Part shown: one piece after another, positions 1-10,121 of the stretch
Layout of the letters: each line of letters opens with the position of its first letter
Position numbering within the stretch: position 1 is the stretch's first letter
Assembly: GCF_036242395.1 (NCBI RefSeq)
Contig: NZ_CP108458.1
Coordinates: 7,998,001 to 8,062,000 of the forward strand
DNA from: Kitasatospora sp. NBC_01266
GTDB taxonomy: Bacteria; Actinomycetota; Actinomycetes; Streptomycetales; Streptomycetaceae
Length of the DNA stretch: 64,000 nucleotides
Reading direction: 5' to 3'
Notes under the pieces: generated by a model
Seen by the model: only the letters and a program-made list of their open reading frames with translations
Database searches by the model: none
What the model was told of the DNA's origin: nothing
Made by a program: the position numbers and the translations under genes

Positions 1-60
1 GCGGGCCGCCTCGCCCTGGTCAGGACGCTGGTGCGGGAGGGCTTCCTCACCCTGCGGTAG
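1..60 (+). CDS. C-terminal end of an unidentified protein (partial)
   Basis: The first 19 codons form an uninterrupted frame ending in TAG at 58-60 (last residues REGFLTLR), with normal GC-rich codon use. The gene begins before the window. The piece is too short to assign a family. Bases 61-272 after it hold no gene that I can support. Confidence 0.5.
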   Translation, partial: AGRLALVRTLVREGFLTLR

Positions 61-272
61 GCGTGGGCCGGCGGGCACCGCGGATTGCGGCCGCAGTACG
101 AGCGTGCCCGTCGGTTTCCTTCGAAGGACAGCGATTGCTTGAGGGGAACTCGTCAGAATGCTAGTTTTTCCGTGTACAAATCCGGTCGGCGGCCCTGCCC
201 GACCCGGCAATCGCCGCCTCGGTCATGGCCTCCGTTGCATGGATCAGTCCAGCGGAAGCGAGATGACGTTCT

Positions 273-914
273 ATGGACCTCAATCAGTCGTTACGCAGGC
301 TCCGCCGCCACCTTTACGGAAGGTATTTCGACATCCGGCACCGGGTGGACACCACCAGCTGGGCCGCGGAGTCCCTGCACCGGGGTGACCACAACTCCTA
401 CGCGCCCTCGGAAACCTGGCAGTTACTGCGAATCCTGCCACCATCCGAGATCCTCCCGACGGATACCTTCGCCGACGTGGGTTCCGGCAAGGGACGGGTC
501 GTGGTCGCGGCGGCACGCCATTACGGGTTTCGCCGGATCGTCGGAGTGGAGCTGTCGGCGGAGCTCGACAGAATCGCCCGGAACAATGTCGCCGAGATGC
601 GCCCGGCGCGCAGTCCGATCACGCTGGTGCATTCCGATGTCGACCACTGGGACATTCCCCCGGACCTCACGGTCTTCCACCTCTTCAACCCCTTTACCGG
701 CCCGACCTTCCGCCGTTTCGTGACGAATATCGTGGCCTCGCAGCGGAAGCACCCCCGGACCATCCGCGTCGTCTACGTCCGACCCGTGATGGCCGAGGCG
801 CTCACCGAGCAGGGTTTCACCCTGGTCCGAAGCCGGCGGACCGTCTCGCTGTACGCTCGCGAGCCGTCCGCGGCCGGCGGCGGCCCGGAGCACGGGGCGG
901 GTGTCCGCTACTGA
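273..914 (+). CDS. class I SAM-dependent methyltransferase
   Basis: This 213-residue protein carries a clear SAM-binding motif I (FADVGSGKGRVVVAAA, about residues 66-81) followed by an acidic end of beta-2 (GVELS), as in the Rossmann-fold methyltransferases. The later segment VFHLFNPFTG sits where the post-II/motif IV strand is expected. The N-terminal about 60 residues are a basic helix region. The substrate cannot be inferred. It stands alone on the plus strand and its stop overlaps the convergent regulator gene by 7 bp. The start chosen is the ATG just before the basic helix; no strong Shine-Dalgarno is visible. Confidence 0.75.
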   Translation: MDLNQSLRRLRRHLYGRYFDIRHRVDTTSWAAESLHRGDHNSYAPSETWQLLRILPPSEILPTDTFADVGSGKGRVVVAAARHYGFRRIVGVELSAELDRIARNNVAEMRPARSPITLVHSDVDHWDIPPDLTVFHLFNPFTGPTFRRFVTNIVASQRKHPRTIRVVYVRPVMAEALTEQGFTLVRSRRTVSLYAREPSAAGGGPEHGAGVRY

Positions 915-1795
915 GCCGGGACGGCCGGGTGGGATGGGGTGCGGGCGGCGGCGACGGTGTCGGCGAGAAGTTCGAGGGCGGCGGCCGAGGCGGTACCGGG
1001 TTCCGCGCTGTACATGAGTGTCCGATGGCCGCTGTCATCGGAGAACTGCATGCTCTCGAAGGAGAGTTCCATCGCGCCGACCAGCGGGTGGTGGAACGAC
1101 TTGGTGCCCACGGTGCAGTTGCGGACCGGATGGCGTGACCACAGTGCCGCGAACGTCGGGCTCTGGATGGCCAACTGGCCGACCAGCTGGGCCAGTCGCT
1201 GGTCCTCGGGGTGGCGCCCGACCACCAGTCGCAGGGCGGCGAGGGCCACCCGGGCCTCCTCGTCCCACTGGGTGTACAGCTCGCGGGTGTGCGGGTCCAG
1301 GAAGAGAAGTCGAGTCAGGTTGGGGCGTTCCGCGGCGTGGTCCGGGCTGTTCGGGGCGAGATGGCCGGCCAGCAGGGCGTGGCCCAGCGGGTTCCAGGCC
1401 AGCACGTCGTTGCTCCGGCCGAGTACCACGGCCGGCACGTGCGTCATCGCGTTGATCAGGTGCCGGGTGGCGGCGCGGGCCCGCTCCGGGCGGAGGGCCG
1501 GCGCCCGCTTGGCCCGCCCCGGCCGGGCGAGGTTGCGCAGGTGCGCGTGCTCGTCCGGGCTGAGCCGCAGGGCCCGGGCGACGGCGTCGAGGACTGCGTC
1601 CGAAGCGTTGGCGCTCTGCCCCTGTTCGAGCCTCGTGTAGTAGGTCACGCTGACGCCGGCCAGTATCGCCAGTTCCTCGCGGCGCAGCCCGGGGACCCGG
1701 CGGCGGTTGACGCCGGGGCTCAGGCCCACGTCCTCCGGACGCAGTTGAGCCCGTCGGGTGCGCAGGAACTCTCCCAGTGCGGTCGGTGTGTCCAT
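908..1795 (-). CDS. XRE-type regulator with MmyB-like ligand-binding domain
   Basis: A 295-residue cytoplasmic regulator. Residues about 5-75 form an XRE helix-turn-helix, with GLRREELAILAGVSVTYYTRLEQG spanning the recognition region. The remainder matches the MmyB-like ligand-binding domain typical of actinobacterial regulators (YTQWDEEARVALAALR, VGTKSFHHPLVG). The ATG at 1795 is preferred over an upstream start because the family begins just before the HTH. It is divergent from the MFS pump at 1969, with about 170 bp between the starts. By analogy with other MmyB/efflux pairs it probably represses that pump and itself in response to a pump substrate; that part is inference. Confidence 0.88.
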   Translation of the reverse strand: MDTPTALGEFLRTRRAQLRPEDVGLSPGVNRRRVPGLRREELAILAGVSVTYYTRLEQGQSANASDAVLDAVARALRLSPDEHAHLRNLARPGRAKRAPALRPERARAATRHLINAMTHVPAVVLGRSNDVLAWNPLGHALLAGHLAPNSPDHAAERPNLTRLLFLDPHTRELYTQWDEEARVALAALRLVVGRHPEDQRLAQLVGQLAIQSPTFAALWSRHPVRNCTVGTKSFHHPLVGAMELSFESMQFSDDSGHRTLMYSAEPGTASAAALELLADTVAAARTPSHPAVPAQ

Positions 1796-1968
1796 GGCAC
1801 CAGTGTGCCCGCCGGCCGTGCCCTGAGCCGGGCTCAAGGTACCCCTGCGAGTGCTACTTTCGGCAGTCGCAGCCAACGGCCGACTACCTTTCGCAGGGGT
1901 CTGGGTAGCCGCGGCAACCCGGCGCAGGCTCGTCCTCGTACCAGAGACGACGACGAAGGGTTCTTGCC

Positions 1969-3432
1969 ATGTCCGCGGTTGACGATCTGAACGTACGGGA
2001 GCGGCTCGACGCTCCCGCTCACCCGGCCGGGGATTCCGCCGAACTGTCCGGGCGACTGCTGCTGGTGCTGATCGTCCTGCTGGTCGCCCAGTTCATGCTG
2101 GCGGTGGACTTCTCCATCCTGAACGTGGCGCTGCCGGTGATCGGCAACGGCCTGGGCTTCTCCCTGGGCAACCTCCAGTGGATCGGGACCGCCTTCGCCC
2201 TGTCCGCGGCCGGTTTCACGCTGCTGTTCGGCCGGGTCGCCGACCTCTTCGGGCGCCGCAGGCTGTTCCTCACCGGCCTGGCCTTGCTCGGAGCCGCCTC
2301 ACTGGCCGGTGGCCTCGCCACCAGCCCGACGATCCTGATCATCGCCCGCGTCGCCCAGGGCCTGGCCACCGCCGCCGTTACGCCGGCGGGGCTGTCCCTG
2401 CTGACCACCTCATTCCCCGAGGGGCCGCTGCGCGACAAGGCGCTCGGCCTCAACGGCGCTCTGATGTCGGCCGGCTTCACCACCGGCGCCATCCTCGGCG
2501 GCGTGCTCACCGACCTGCTCTCCTGGCGCTGGGCCTTCTTCATCAACGTCCCGGTGGCCCTCGGCGTGCTGCTGATCGCCCCGAGCGTCATCAAGGAGAG
2601 CCGCCCGCAGACCCGTCCCAAGCTCGACCTGCCCGGCGCCGTCGCGGTCACCCTCGGCTTGCTCTCGCTGGTCTTCGGCCTGACCCGGGCCGGACAGCGC
2701 ACCTGGGGCGACCCGACCGCGCTGCTCACCCTGGTGCTGGGCATCGTTCTGCTGGTGGCCTTCTACTTCGTCGAGCGGCGCGCCGCCGCACCGCTGGTGC
2801 CGGTGGCTGTCCTCAAGCGTCGCACGGTCATCTGGGGCAACACGGCCGGTCTGATCGCCTTCCTCACCGAGACCTCCCTGGTCTTCCTGATGACCCTCTA
2901 CCTGCAGGACGTCCTCGGCTTCTCCGCGCTCGCCGCCGGGCTGTCGTTCGGCGTCCTCGGCCTGGGTACGGTGATCGGCGGCTCGACCGCGGCCAAGGTG
3001 ATCGCTCGTACCGGCACCCGCAGCACGTTGGTCATCGGCGGCCTGCTGCAGGCCGCCGCCACGGCCTCGCTGCTCGGCCTGGGTGAGAGCCACTCCTTCC
3101 TGTGGCTGCTGCTCCCGGCCACGTTCCTCGGTGGAATCGGCAACATGTTCGTCATCGTCGGTTTCATGGTCACCGCCACCTCCGGTCTGCCCGACCAGGA
3201 GCAGGGCATGGCCACCGGACTGGCCACCATGACCCAGCAGATCGGCATCACCATGGGCACACCGATCATGAGCTCGATCGTCGCCACCCAGACCGGCGGC
3301 CTGACCACCGCACACCACGTGCTCGACGGCGTCAGCCTGGCCGTGCTGGTGAACGCCGTTCTGGTGCTGATCGGCGTCCTGGCCACCGCCTTCATCCACA
3401 GCCGCAGGAAGCAGCCCGGCGCAGCGGTGTGA
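1969..3432 (+). CDS. DHA2-family (14-TM) MFS drug/proton antiporter
   Basis: This 487-residue integral membrane protein has the MFS motif A in the loop after TM2 (GRVADLFGRRRLF) and a motif C-like TM5 (ALMSAGFTTGAILGGVLTD) characteristic of antiporters. The number of hydrophobic segments fits the 14-TM DHA2 group. The family exports drugs or secondary metabolites using the proton gradient. An AAGGG Shine-Dalgarno lies about 8 nt before the ATG. It is divergent from the MmyB-type regulator and probably controlled by it. The substrate is unknown. A weak GC-rich hairpin follows at about 3440-3469. Confidence 0.92.
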   Translation: MSAVDDLNVRERLDAPAHPAGDSAELSGRLLLVLIVLLVAQFMLAVDFSILNVALPVIGNGLGFSLGNLQWIGTAFALSAAGFTLLFGRVADLFGRRRLFLTGLALLGAASLAGGLATSPTILIIARVAQGLATAAVTPAGLSLLTTSFPEGPLRDKALGLNGALMSAGFTTGAILGGVLTDLLSWRWAFFINVPVALGVLLIAPSVIKESRPQTRPKLDLPGAVAVTLGLLSLVFGLTRAGQRTWGDPTALLTLVLGIVLLVAFYFVERRAAAPLVPVAVLKRRTVIWGNTAGLIAFLTETSLVFLMTLYLQDVLGFSALAAGLSFGVLGLGTVIGGSTAAKVIARTGTRSTLVIGGLLQAAATASLLGLGESHSFLWLLLPATFLGGIGNMFVIVGFMVTATSGLPDQEQGMATGLATMTQQIGITMGTPIMSSIVATQTGGLTTAHHVLDGVSLAVLVNAVLVLIGVLATAFIHSRRKQPGAAV

Positions 3433-3483
3433 GGCGGATGGGCGCGCCCACCCCGGGGCGGGTCCGCGCCGCCGAGCCTGAGC

Positions 3484-4032
3484 TCAGCCGGACACCGTGA
3501 CCGCGGACCACACACCCAGCCACTGCTCGGCGCCCCACTCCTCGAACCGCCGCACCTCGGTGAACCCCAGCTTCGCCGCCAGGCGCATCGAGCGGTCGTT
3601 GGCGGTCTGGGTGGTGAGCACCACCGGCTCGCCGGGAACCGCCTCGGCGAACCAGCCGAGCGCCGCCGCGCACGCCTCGGCGGCGTACCCGCGTCCCCAC
3701 GCCTGCGGCAGGAACAGGTAGCCGAGCTCGGCCTCCCTGGCATCCGGACGGACCTGGCCGCGATGCTCCGCGGCGCGCCGGTTGAGCTCGATGGTGCCGA
3801 TCATCGCTCCGTCGAGCTCGACCACGAAGAGGCCGGGGCGCCGCTCGGGCGTCTCGGGCAACGCGCGTTCGAACTCGTCACGCGGTCGAGGGCCGCCTAT
3901 GTAGGTGCCCACCTCTGGCGAGGTGAATAGCTCGATGATCGCCGCACGGTCCCGGGCCTCGGGCTCACGGAGCACGAGCCGCTCGGTCCTGATCGGGGCC
4001 GGCGGCCAGGGGAGAAGTCCGAGTTCGGGCAT
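3484..4032 (-). CDS. GNAT family N-acetyltransferase (RimJ/RimL-like)
   Basis: A 182-residue protein with the hallmarks of the RimJ/L-type GNAT group. The N-terminal strand is RTERLVLREPEARD, the central one LGYLFLPQAW, the acetyl-CoA pyrophosphate loop is GRGYAAEACAA, and the C-terminal part is NDRSMRLAAKLGFTEVRRFEEW. These enzymes acetylate an amino group on a protein N-terminus or a small molecule. The substrate here is unknown. The ATG at 4032 (MPELGLL) is preferred to the one seven codons upstream because it sits closer to the conserved RTERL strand. It is convergent with the MFS gene. Confidence 0.85.
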   Translation of the reverse strand: MPELGLLPWPPAPIRTERLVLREPEARDRAAIIELFTSPEVGTYIGGPRPRDEFERALPETPERRPGLFVVELDGAMIGTIELNRRAAEHRGQVRPDAREAELGYLFLPQAWGRGYAAEACAAALGWFAEAVPGEPVVLTTQTANDRSMRLAAKLGFTEVRRFEEWGAEQWLGVWSAVTVSG

Positions 4033-4288
4033 GACGGGCAACCTATCGCACACCCGCCGGGCGGCAGCCTCAAAGGACCTGCGGCGGCTGCTTACGGCTC
4101 GTCGGCCCGACCCGGCTGTCGGTGGTCGTCAGCGTTCTCCTCGTAGCCTGCCGTGCGGCCCGGGTACGGGGCAGGGTCGGGGAAGCGGGCAACTGCCGCT
4201 CGCTCGGCGCGCATCGCACCAGGACCACCCCCCAGGGGCCATCCTCGATACGACCCGCCCAGCAGACCCCGAACGAACGGAACCAACT

Positions 4289-5263
<975 letters not shown>

Positions 5264-5298
5264 CCCCCACCGGACCACCAGCCCGAAAGGAGTACCCG

Positions 5299-6150
5299 AT
5301 GCAGACCGTCACCCTCAACACCGGCACCCGCATGCCGATCCTCGGCTTCGGCGTCTACCAGATCCCGCCGGAGCAGACCGAGCGGGCCGTCGCCGACGCC
5401 CTGGCCGCCGGCTACCGGCTGCTGGACACCGCGGCCGCCTACGGCAACGAGGAAGCCGTCGGCCGCGCGATCAGGAGCAGCGGCATCCCGCGCGACGAAC
5501 TGTTCGTCACCACCAAGCTCTGGGTCCAGGACGCGCCCGCCGAGCCCAACACCCGGCGCGCCTTCGAGAAGTCGCTGGGCAAGCTCGGCCTGGACCACCT
5601 CGACCTGTACCTGATCCACCAGCCCTACGGCGACGTCTACGGCCAGTGGCGCGCCACGGAGGGCCTGTACCGCGAGGGCCTGGCCAAGGCGATCGGCGTC
5701 GCCAACTTCTACCCCGACCGCCTCCTCGACCTGATCCTCAACAACGACGTCACGCCCGCGGTCAACCAGATCGAGGCCCACCCGTTCTTCCAGCGCACCA
5801 CGGACCAGGAACTCATGCGCGAGCACGGAGTCCAGATCCAGGCGTGGGGCGGCTTCGCCGAAGGCAGGAACAACCTCTTCACCCACCCCGTCCTGAGCGA
5901 CATCGCCAAGCAGCACGGCAAGTCCGTGGCCCAGGTCGTGCTGCGCTGGCTCATCCAGCGCGACGTGGTCACGATCCCCAAGTCCGTACGCCCCGAGCGC
6001 ATGGCGGAGAACATCGACGTCTTCGACTTCGAACTCACCGACGACCAGCTGGCGACGATCGCCACCCTGGACACCGGCGCCACCGTGTTCTTCGACCACC
6101 ACGACCCGGCCATGGTCGACTGGCTCAGCAAGCGCCGGCTGGACGGCTGA
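5299..6150 (+). CDS. aldo/keto reductase (2,5-diketo-D-gluconate reductase-like)
   Basis: A 283-residue reductase of the AKR5 type (2,5-diketo-gluconate and methylglyoxal reductases). It begins with the typical TLNTGTRMPILGFGVYQ. It keeps catalytic Asp and Tyr in LLDTAAAYGNEEAVG, Lys in TTKLW, His in YLIHQPYG, and the coenzyme site TIPKSVRPERMAENIDVFDF. An AAAGGAG Shine-Dalgarno lies 8 nt before the ATG. It follows the previous aldo/keto reductase by 35 bp and is probably co-transcribed with it. Length is normal and all four catalytic residues are present, so it should be active. Confidence 0.92.
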   Translation: MQTVTLNTGTRMPILGFGVYQIPPEQTERAVADALAAGYRLLDTAAAYGNEEAVGRAIRSSGIPRDELFVTTKLWVQDAPAEPNTRRAFEKSLGKLGLDHLDLYLIHQPYGDVYGQWRATEGLYREGLAKAIGVANFYPDRLLDLILNNDVTPAVNQIEAHPFFQRTTDQELMREHGVQIQAWGGFAEGRNNLFTHPVLSDIAKQHGKSVAQVVLRWLIQRDVVTIPKSVRPERMAENIDVFDFELTDDQLATIATLDTGATVFFDHHDPAMVDWLSKRRLDG

Positions 6151-6285
6151 ACGGCTGGACGGCTGAACCCCGCAGGCACAACGCCGCCTCGCGGCACGGG
6201 ACTCCTGCGGTACCCAGGATCCCGGCAGCGCCGCGCCCGTCGAGAGACCAGCAGGAGACCGTCACCGGTTCGGTGGCGGTCCCCG

Positions 6286-7005
<720 letters not shown>

Positions 7006-7027
7006 CGCGCCGGGCCCCTGCTCGCCG

Positions 7028-7052
7028 CCGCTGCCGGGGTTTCCGGCAGCGG
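7028..7052. terminator. hairpin terminator between convergent genes
   Basis: Perfect 10-bp arms (CCGCTGCCGG at 7028-7037 and CCGGCAGCGG at 7043-7052) around a 5-nt loop. They lie between the convergent esterase remnant and DUF427 gene. There is no T-tract, which is usual for such stems in streptomycetes. Confidence 0.6.
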
Positions 7053-7074
7053 CACGTCGCGGTACTCGCAGGTG

Positions 7075-7869
7075 TCAGTCGCCGGCGCGGGCGGTGGGGC
7101 GCTTGGGGCGTTCGAGCTTGCGGCCGTCGAGGAAGAGGTCGACGCGCTCGTTGTAGAAGGCGACCAGGCCGGCGATGGGCGTGAGTTGGTGGGTGGGGAA
7201 GTCGTAGCACCAGGCGAGGTCCGGGTGGAGCCGCTCGCCGATCCGGGCCGACCAGTAGCCGGTGGTGGTGCCCTTGTAGGGGCAGGCGGTGACGGTGTCG
7301 CTGGGGACCAGCCGGCTGAAGTCGACCTCGGTGCGGTTGAGGTAGAACCGGGTCGGCAGGCCGGTTTCGAAGACCAGGACCGGCGAGGAGGACTCGGCGA
7401 GCACCGTGCCGTCGCGCTCGACCCGGACCGTGCGGGTCGAGCGCAGTGCGTCCACCCGTACGTACGGGTTGCGGGGGTGGACGAAGACCTGTTCGTCCTC
7501 CTCGTACCAGGCGTCCAGGGCGCCCCAGTCGAAGCGCGCGGTGTCGCCGAGCCCGGCGATCGGTGACTCCCGCAGCACGCTGACGGCGCCCGGCCGGTGC
7601 GTGTCACCCACGCGCAGCCCGTACCGCTCGACCGCCCCGCGCGAGCTCTGCTCGGTGCCGTCGCCCGGCACCAGCAGGTCGGCGCGGACGTCGGCCAGCG
7701 GGATGTAGTACTGCGGGTAGAAGGGCACCTCCCAGACGTAGCGGGCCCGGGTGGTGTCGAGGACGGTCTCGCCCGCCAGTACGGCGCGGATCCGGCGTGG
7801 CACCGGCTCGACGTGGTCGACCTCGGTGGTGATCGCCGGATAGTCCGGACGGTTCGGTTGGTCGGTCAC
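7075..7869 (-). CDS. two-domain DUF427 protein
   Basis: A 264-residue protein with two DUF427 units: residues about 20-120, beginning with the RIRAVLAGETVLDTT strand, and 145-250, with VRVERDGTVLAESS and TACPYKGTTTGYWS. DUF427 is a small beta-barrel domain of unknown function, common in actinobacteria. The second unit keeps the conserved CPYKG and W/Y-rich loops; in the first the corresponding motif is degenerate (QYYIPLADV). A GTG start at 7869 matches where the family begins (TDQPNRPDYPAI). It is divergent from the S41 peptidase with about 110 bp between. A single-domain paralogue is at 53946. Confidence 0.85.
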   Translation of the reverse strand: MTDQPNRPDYPAITTEVDHVEPVPRRIRAVLAGETVLDTTRARYVWEVPFYPQYYIPLADVRADLLVPGDGTEQSSRGAVERYGLRVGDTHRPGAVSVLRESPIAGLGDTARFDWGALDAWYEEDEQVFVHPRNPYVRVDALRSTRTVRVERDGTVLAESSSPVLVFETGLPTRFYLNRTEVDFSRLVPSDTVTACPYKGTTTGYWSARIGERLHPDLAWCYDFPTHQLTPIAGLVAFYNERVDLFLDGRKLERPKRPTARAGD

Positions 7870-7978
7870 CGCAGACTCCTCTGCCCAGGTGGGTGGCCCC
7901 GCCTCTCCAGGGTAGGCGCCAGTCCGCCGCACCGATCGGCATATCCTCACCGCCGCAATGAAAGTACGATCATGCGCC

Positions 7979-8878
7979 ATGCGTATGACTAACTCTGAGA
8001 TCATCGAGGCCGCGCTCACCCGCCTCACCGCTGAATACATCGACGAGGACAAGGCAGTTCAGGCCGCGAGCTTCGTGCGGGAGCGACTGGCCACGGGACT
8101 GTACGAAGCGCTGCGGGGGGAGCAACTCTGCGAGGCGCTGACCACGGACCTCCAGCAGGTCACCAGCGACAAGCACCTGCGCCTGCTGTGGAGCGAGGAA
8201 CCCCAGGAGCTCGACGGTGCGGAGGAGGACGAGGACTTCTTCGCCGAGCTCGCCCGCTCGGAGAACCAGGGCATCCGCCGGGTGGAGCGGCTCAAGGGTG
8301 ACATCGGGTACATCGACACCACCCTCGTCGCCGAGCCCGCCGACGCGGCGATGATGATCTCCGCGGCGATGACGCTCGTCGCCAACACCAAGGCGCTCAT
8401 CCTGGACCTGCGGGGCAACCGCGGCGGTTCGACCTACGGCATGGCCTACTGGTGCAGCTACTTCTTCCCGGAAGGCGAGGGCGTGCACCTGACCGATGTC
8501 TACCGGCGCACCACCGGCCACACCCAGCAGTTCTGGACCCTGCCCTACGTACCCGGCGCCCGCTACCTCGACCGCCCCGTGTACGTCCTCACCGGACCCG
8601 TCACCTTCTCCGGGGCCGAGGACCTCGCCTACAACCTCAAAGTCCGCGGCCGGGCCACACTTGTCGGCGAGACCACCCGGGGCGGCGCCCACCCGACCGG
8701 GTACTACCCGCTCACCGAACACATCAGCGTCACCGTGCCCTACGCCCGGTCGATCAACCCGGTCACCGGCGGAGACTGGGAAGGGGTGGGGATAGCCCCG
8801 GACCTTGCCGTGCCCGTCGATGAGGCGCTCGACGTCGCCCATCAGCACGCGATCGAGAACGTGCCGCTCGCTGCCTGA
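7979..8878 (+). CDS. S41-family serine peptidase (IRBP/tricorn type, no PDZ)
   Basis: A 299-residue protein with an N-terminal helical domain (residues about 1-75, ending in TSDKHLRLLW) and a C-terminal protease-like core. The core has IGYIDTTL, the strand ALILDLRGNRGG, and the nucleophile region GPVTFSGAEDLAYNLK with the predicted catalytic Ser, followed by LVGETTRGGAHP. This layout matches the S41B branch (retinol-binding/tricorn-like), which lacks a PDZ domain. No signal peptide is visible, so it is probably cytoplasmic. The ATG at 7979 follows the preceding ATG by seven codons; either is possible. Confidence 0.82.
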   Translation: MRMTNSEIIEAALTRLTAEYIDEDKAVQAASFVRERLATGLYEALRGEQLCEALTTDLQQVTSDKHLRLLWSEEPQELDGAEEDEDFFAELARSENQGIRRVERLKGDIGYIDTTLVAEPADAAMMISAAMTLVANTKALILDLRGNRGGSTYGMAYWCSYFFPEGEGVHLTDVYRRTTGHTQQFWTLPYVPGARYLDRPVYVLTGPVTFSGAEDLAYNLKVRGRATLVGETTRGGAHPTGYYPLTEHISVTVPYARSINPVTGGDWEGVGIAPDLAVPVDEALDVAHQHAIENVPLAA

Positions 8879-8885
8879 CGCTTGA

Positions 8886-8920
8886 GGTCGCCGGTCGCCG
8901 GTCGCCGGTCGCCGGTCGAC
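8886..8920 (+). repeat. GGTCGCC heptamer tandem repeat
   Basis: Four perfect copies of ggtcgcc and one variant (ggtcgac) in direct tandem begin 7 bp after the S41 peptidase stop and lie about 90 bp upstream of the acetyltransferase start. No dyad symmetry is seen. Confidence 0.85.
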
Positions 8921-9010
8921 GCGCCGAGTGGCCGGGGTTGCCGTTGGATGGACCTGCTGGTACCAGAGCGACCGGCGGGTGCCGGTAGCCGGCTGAGGGA
9001 GCGTCAGAAC

Positions 9011-9634
9011 ATGTCCGAGCCGTCTCGATCAACCGAACCATCCGAACCGTCCGACTCGTCCGATCCATCCGGGCCGGCCGAGCCGCCCGACCGGCCCGGC
9101 GCCCACCCGGTCCTCGATCCGACCCTGTACGGCGCCCGGGTGCTGCTGCGCCCGGTCACCGCCGCCGACATCCCGGAGCTGGCCGAGATCCGCCGTACAC
9201 CCGAGGTGTACCGGCGCTGGCGCGGCGGCCCGGACCTGGCGGCGGCGATCGCCGAGGACTTCGCCGAGCCGGACAGCCACTCGCTGGCCATCGTCCGGCA
9301 CGGCGCGGTGGTCGGGGCGATCCAGTGGTCCGAGGAGACCGAGCCGGAGTACCGGCACGCGAGCATCGACATCTACCTCGACCCCGCGCTGCACGGCCGG
9401 GGACTGGGCGCCGACGCCGTGCGGACGCTGGCCCGTCACCTGGTCGGCGCGCTGGGGCACCACCGGCTGGTGATCGACCCGGCGGCCGACAACGCCGCCG
9501 CGATCCGCTGCTACGCCAAGGTCGGCTTCCGGCCGGTGGGCGTGATGCGCCGCTACGAGCGGGGCGCGGACGGCAGCTGGCACGACGGGCTGCTGATGGA
9601 CCTGCTCGCGGAGGAACTGACGGGGAGCGGCTGA
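9011..9634 (+). CDS. GNAT acetyltransferase resembling AAC(6')-Ib-type aminoglycoside enzymes
   Basis: A 207-residue protein. Residues 1-35 are a low-complexity Ser/Glu/Pro extension (EPSRSTEPSEPSDSSDPSG). The GNAT fold follows: RVLLRPVTAADIPELAEI, the substrate strand VVGAIQWSEE, HASIDIYLDP, the acetyl-CoA loop GRGLGADAVRTL, and the terminal DNAAAIRCYAKVGFRPVG. The order and spacing are like aminoglycoside 6'-N-acetyltransferases of the AAC(6')-Ib group, but many actinobacterial homologues have no shown resistance activity, so the substrate is uncertain. The ATG at 9011 is preferred because the frame upstream is translated from the tandem repeats. Confidence 0.8.
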   Translation: MSEPSRSTEPSEPSDSSDPSGPAEPPDRPGAHPVLDPTLYGARVLLRPVTAADIPELAEIRRTPEVYRRWRGGPDLAAAIAEDFAEPDSHSLAIVRHGAVVGAIQWSEETEPEYRHASIDIYLDPALHGRGLGADAVRTLARHLVGALGHHRLVIDPAADNAAAIRCYAKVGFRPVGVMRRYERGADGSWHDGLLMDLLAEELTGSG

Positions 9635-9727
9635 CCCACCCGGCGCCGTTCGAACGTCCCCGGGCTACCCTGCACCACCAAGGCCGACCGCGGTACGGGT
9701 CGGCGGGAATCGACCAGGGGGTGGAGC

Positions 9728-10036
9728 GTGCGGAATCCGGACGCCGGCAGGGGTGCGGGCGCGGGCGCGGAGGACGACTGGCCGTCGGACGGATCGACCT
9801 ACCGCGCGCCTGCGGCCTGCCCGCTCTGCGCGGGCGAGCTGCGCGCGGTGGAGGTGGACCCGCACACGGACCGGCCCGGGCGGCTGCTGGTCAAGGTCTT
9901 CGTGCCGGGCAAGGTGTTCGCGCGCAAGAGCACCGTGGAGGCGCTGGCCTGCCGGGGCTGCGGTCACCTGCTGTTCTTCATGGCGAACCCGGAGATCATG
10001 GACACCCCGCCGCCATGGAGCCGCCGCTGGCGCTGA
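9728..10036 (+). CDS. small zinc-ribbon-like protein
   Basis: A 102-residue soluble protein starting at GTG. Two CxxC pairs (CPLC at about residue 31 and CRGC at about 75) are spaced like a zinc ribbon. Between them is a strand-rich region (LLVKVFVPGKVFARKS). I do not recognise a named family; similar small Zn-ribbon proteins are widespread in streptomycetes. The first 25 residues are Gly/Ala/Asp-rich. It is a single gene following the acetyltransferase by about 90 bp. Confidence 0.6.
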   Translation: MRNPDAGRGAGAGAEDDWPSDGSTYRAPAACPLCAGELRAVEVDPHTDRPGRLLVKVFVPGKVFARKSTVEALACRGCGHLLFFMANPEIMDTPPPWSRRWR

Positions 10037-10096
10037 CCCGCCCCCGGCCCCGATGAGCGATCAGCGGCGCGACCCGGCCCGGCGAGGTCCCATGAT

Positions 10097-10121
10097 CTCG
10101 GCTCAGACCGAGTGAGCCGAG
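10097..10121 (-). terminator. hairpin overlapping the ketosynthase stop codon
   Basis: Nine-bp arms CTCGGCTCA (10097-10105) and TGAGCCGAG (10113-10121) around 7 nt. The stem contains the stop codon of the ketosynthase. It may terminate transcription from both sides; confidence is low because there is no T-tract. Confidence 0.4.

Noticed and set aside
2410..3399. Antisense frame inside the MFS gene
   Set aside because: Its Gln/Gly/Glu-rich product is the usual shadow of a GC-rich membrane gene.
9011..9634. Firm aminoglycoside-resistance call
   Set aside because: The fold matches AAC(6')-like GNATs but no residue seen proves the substrate.
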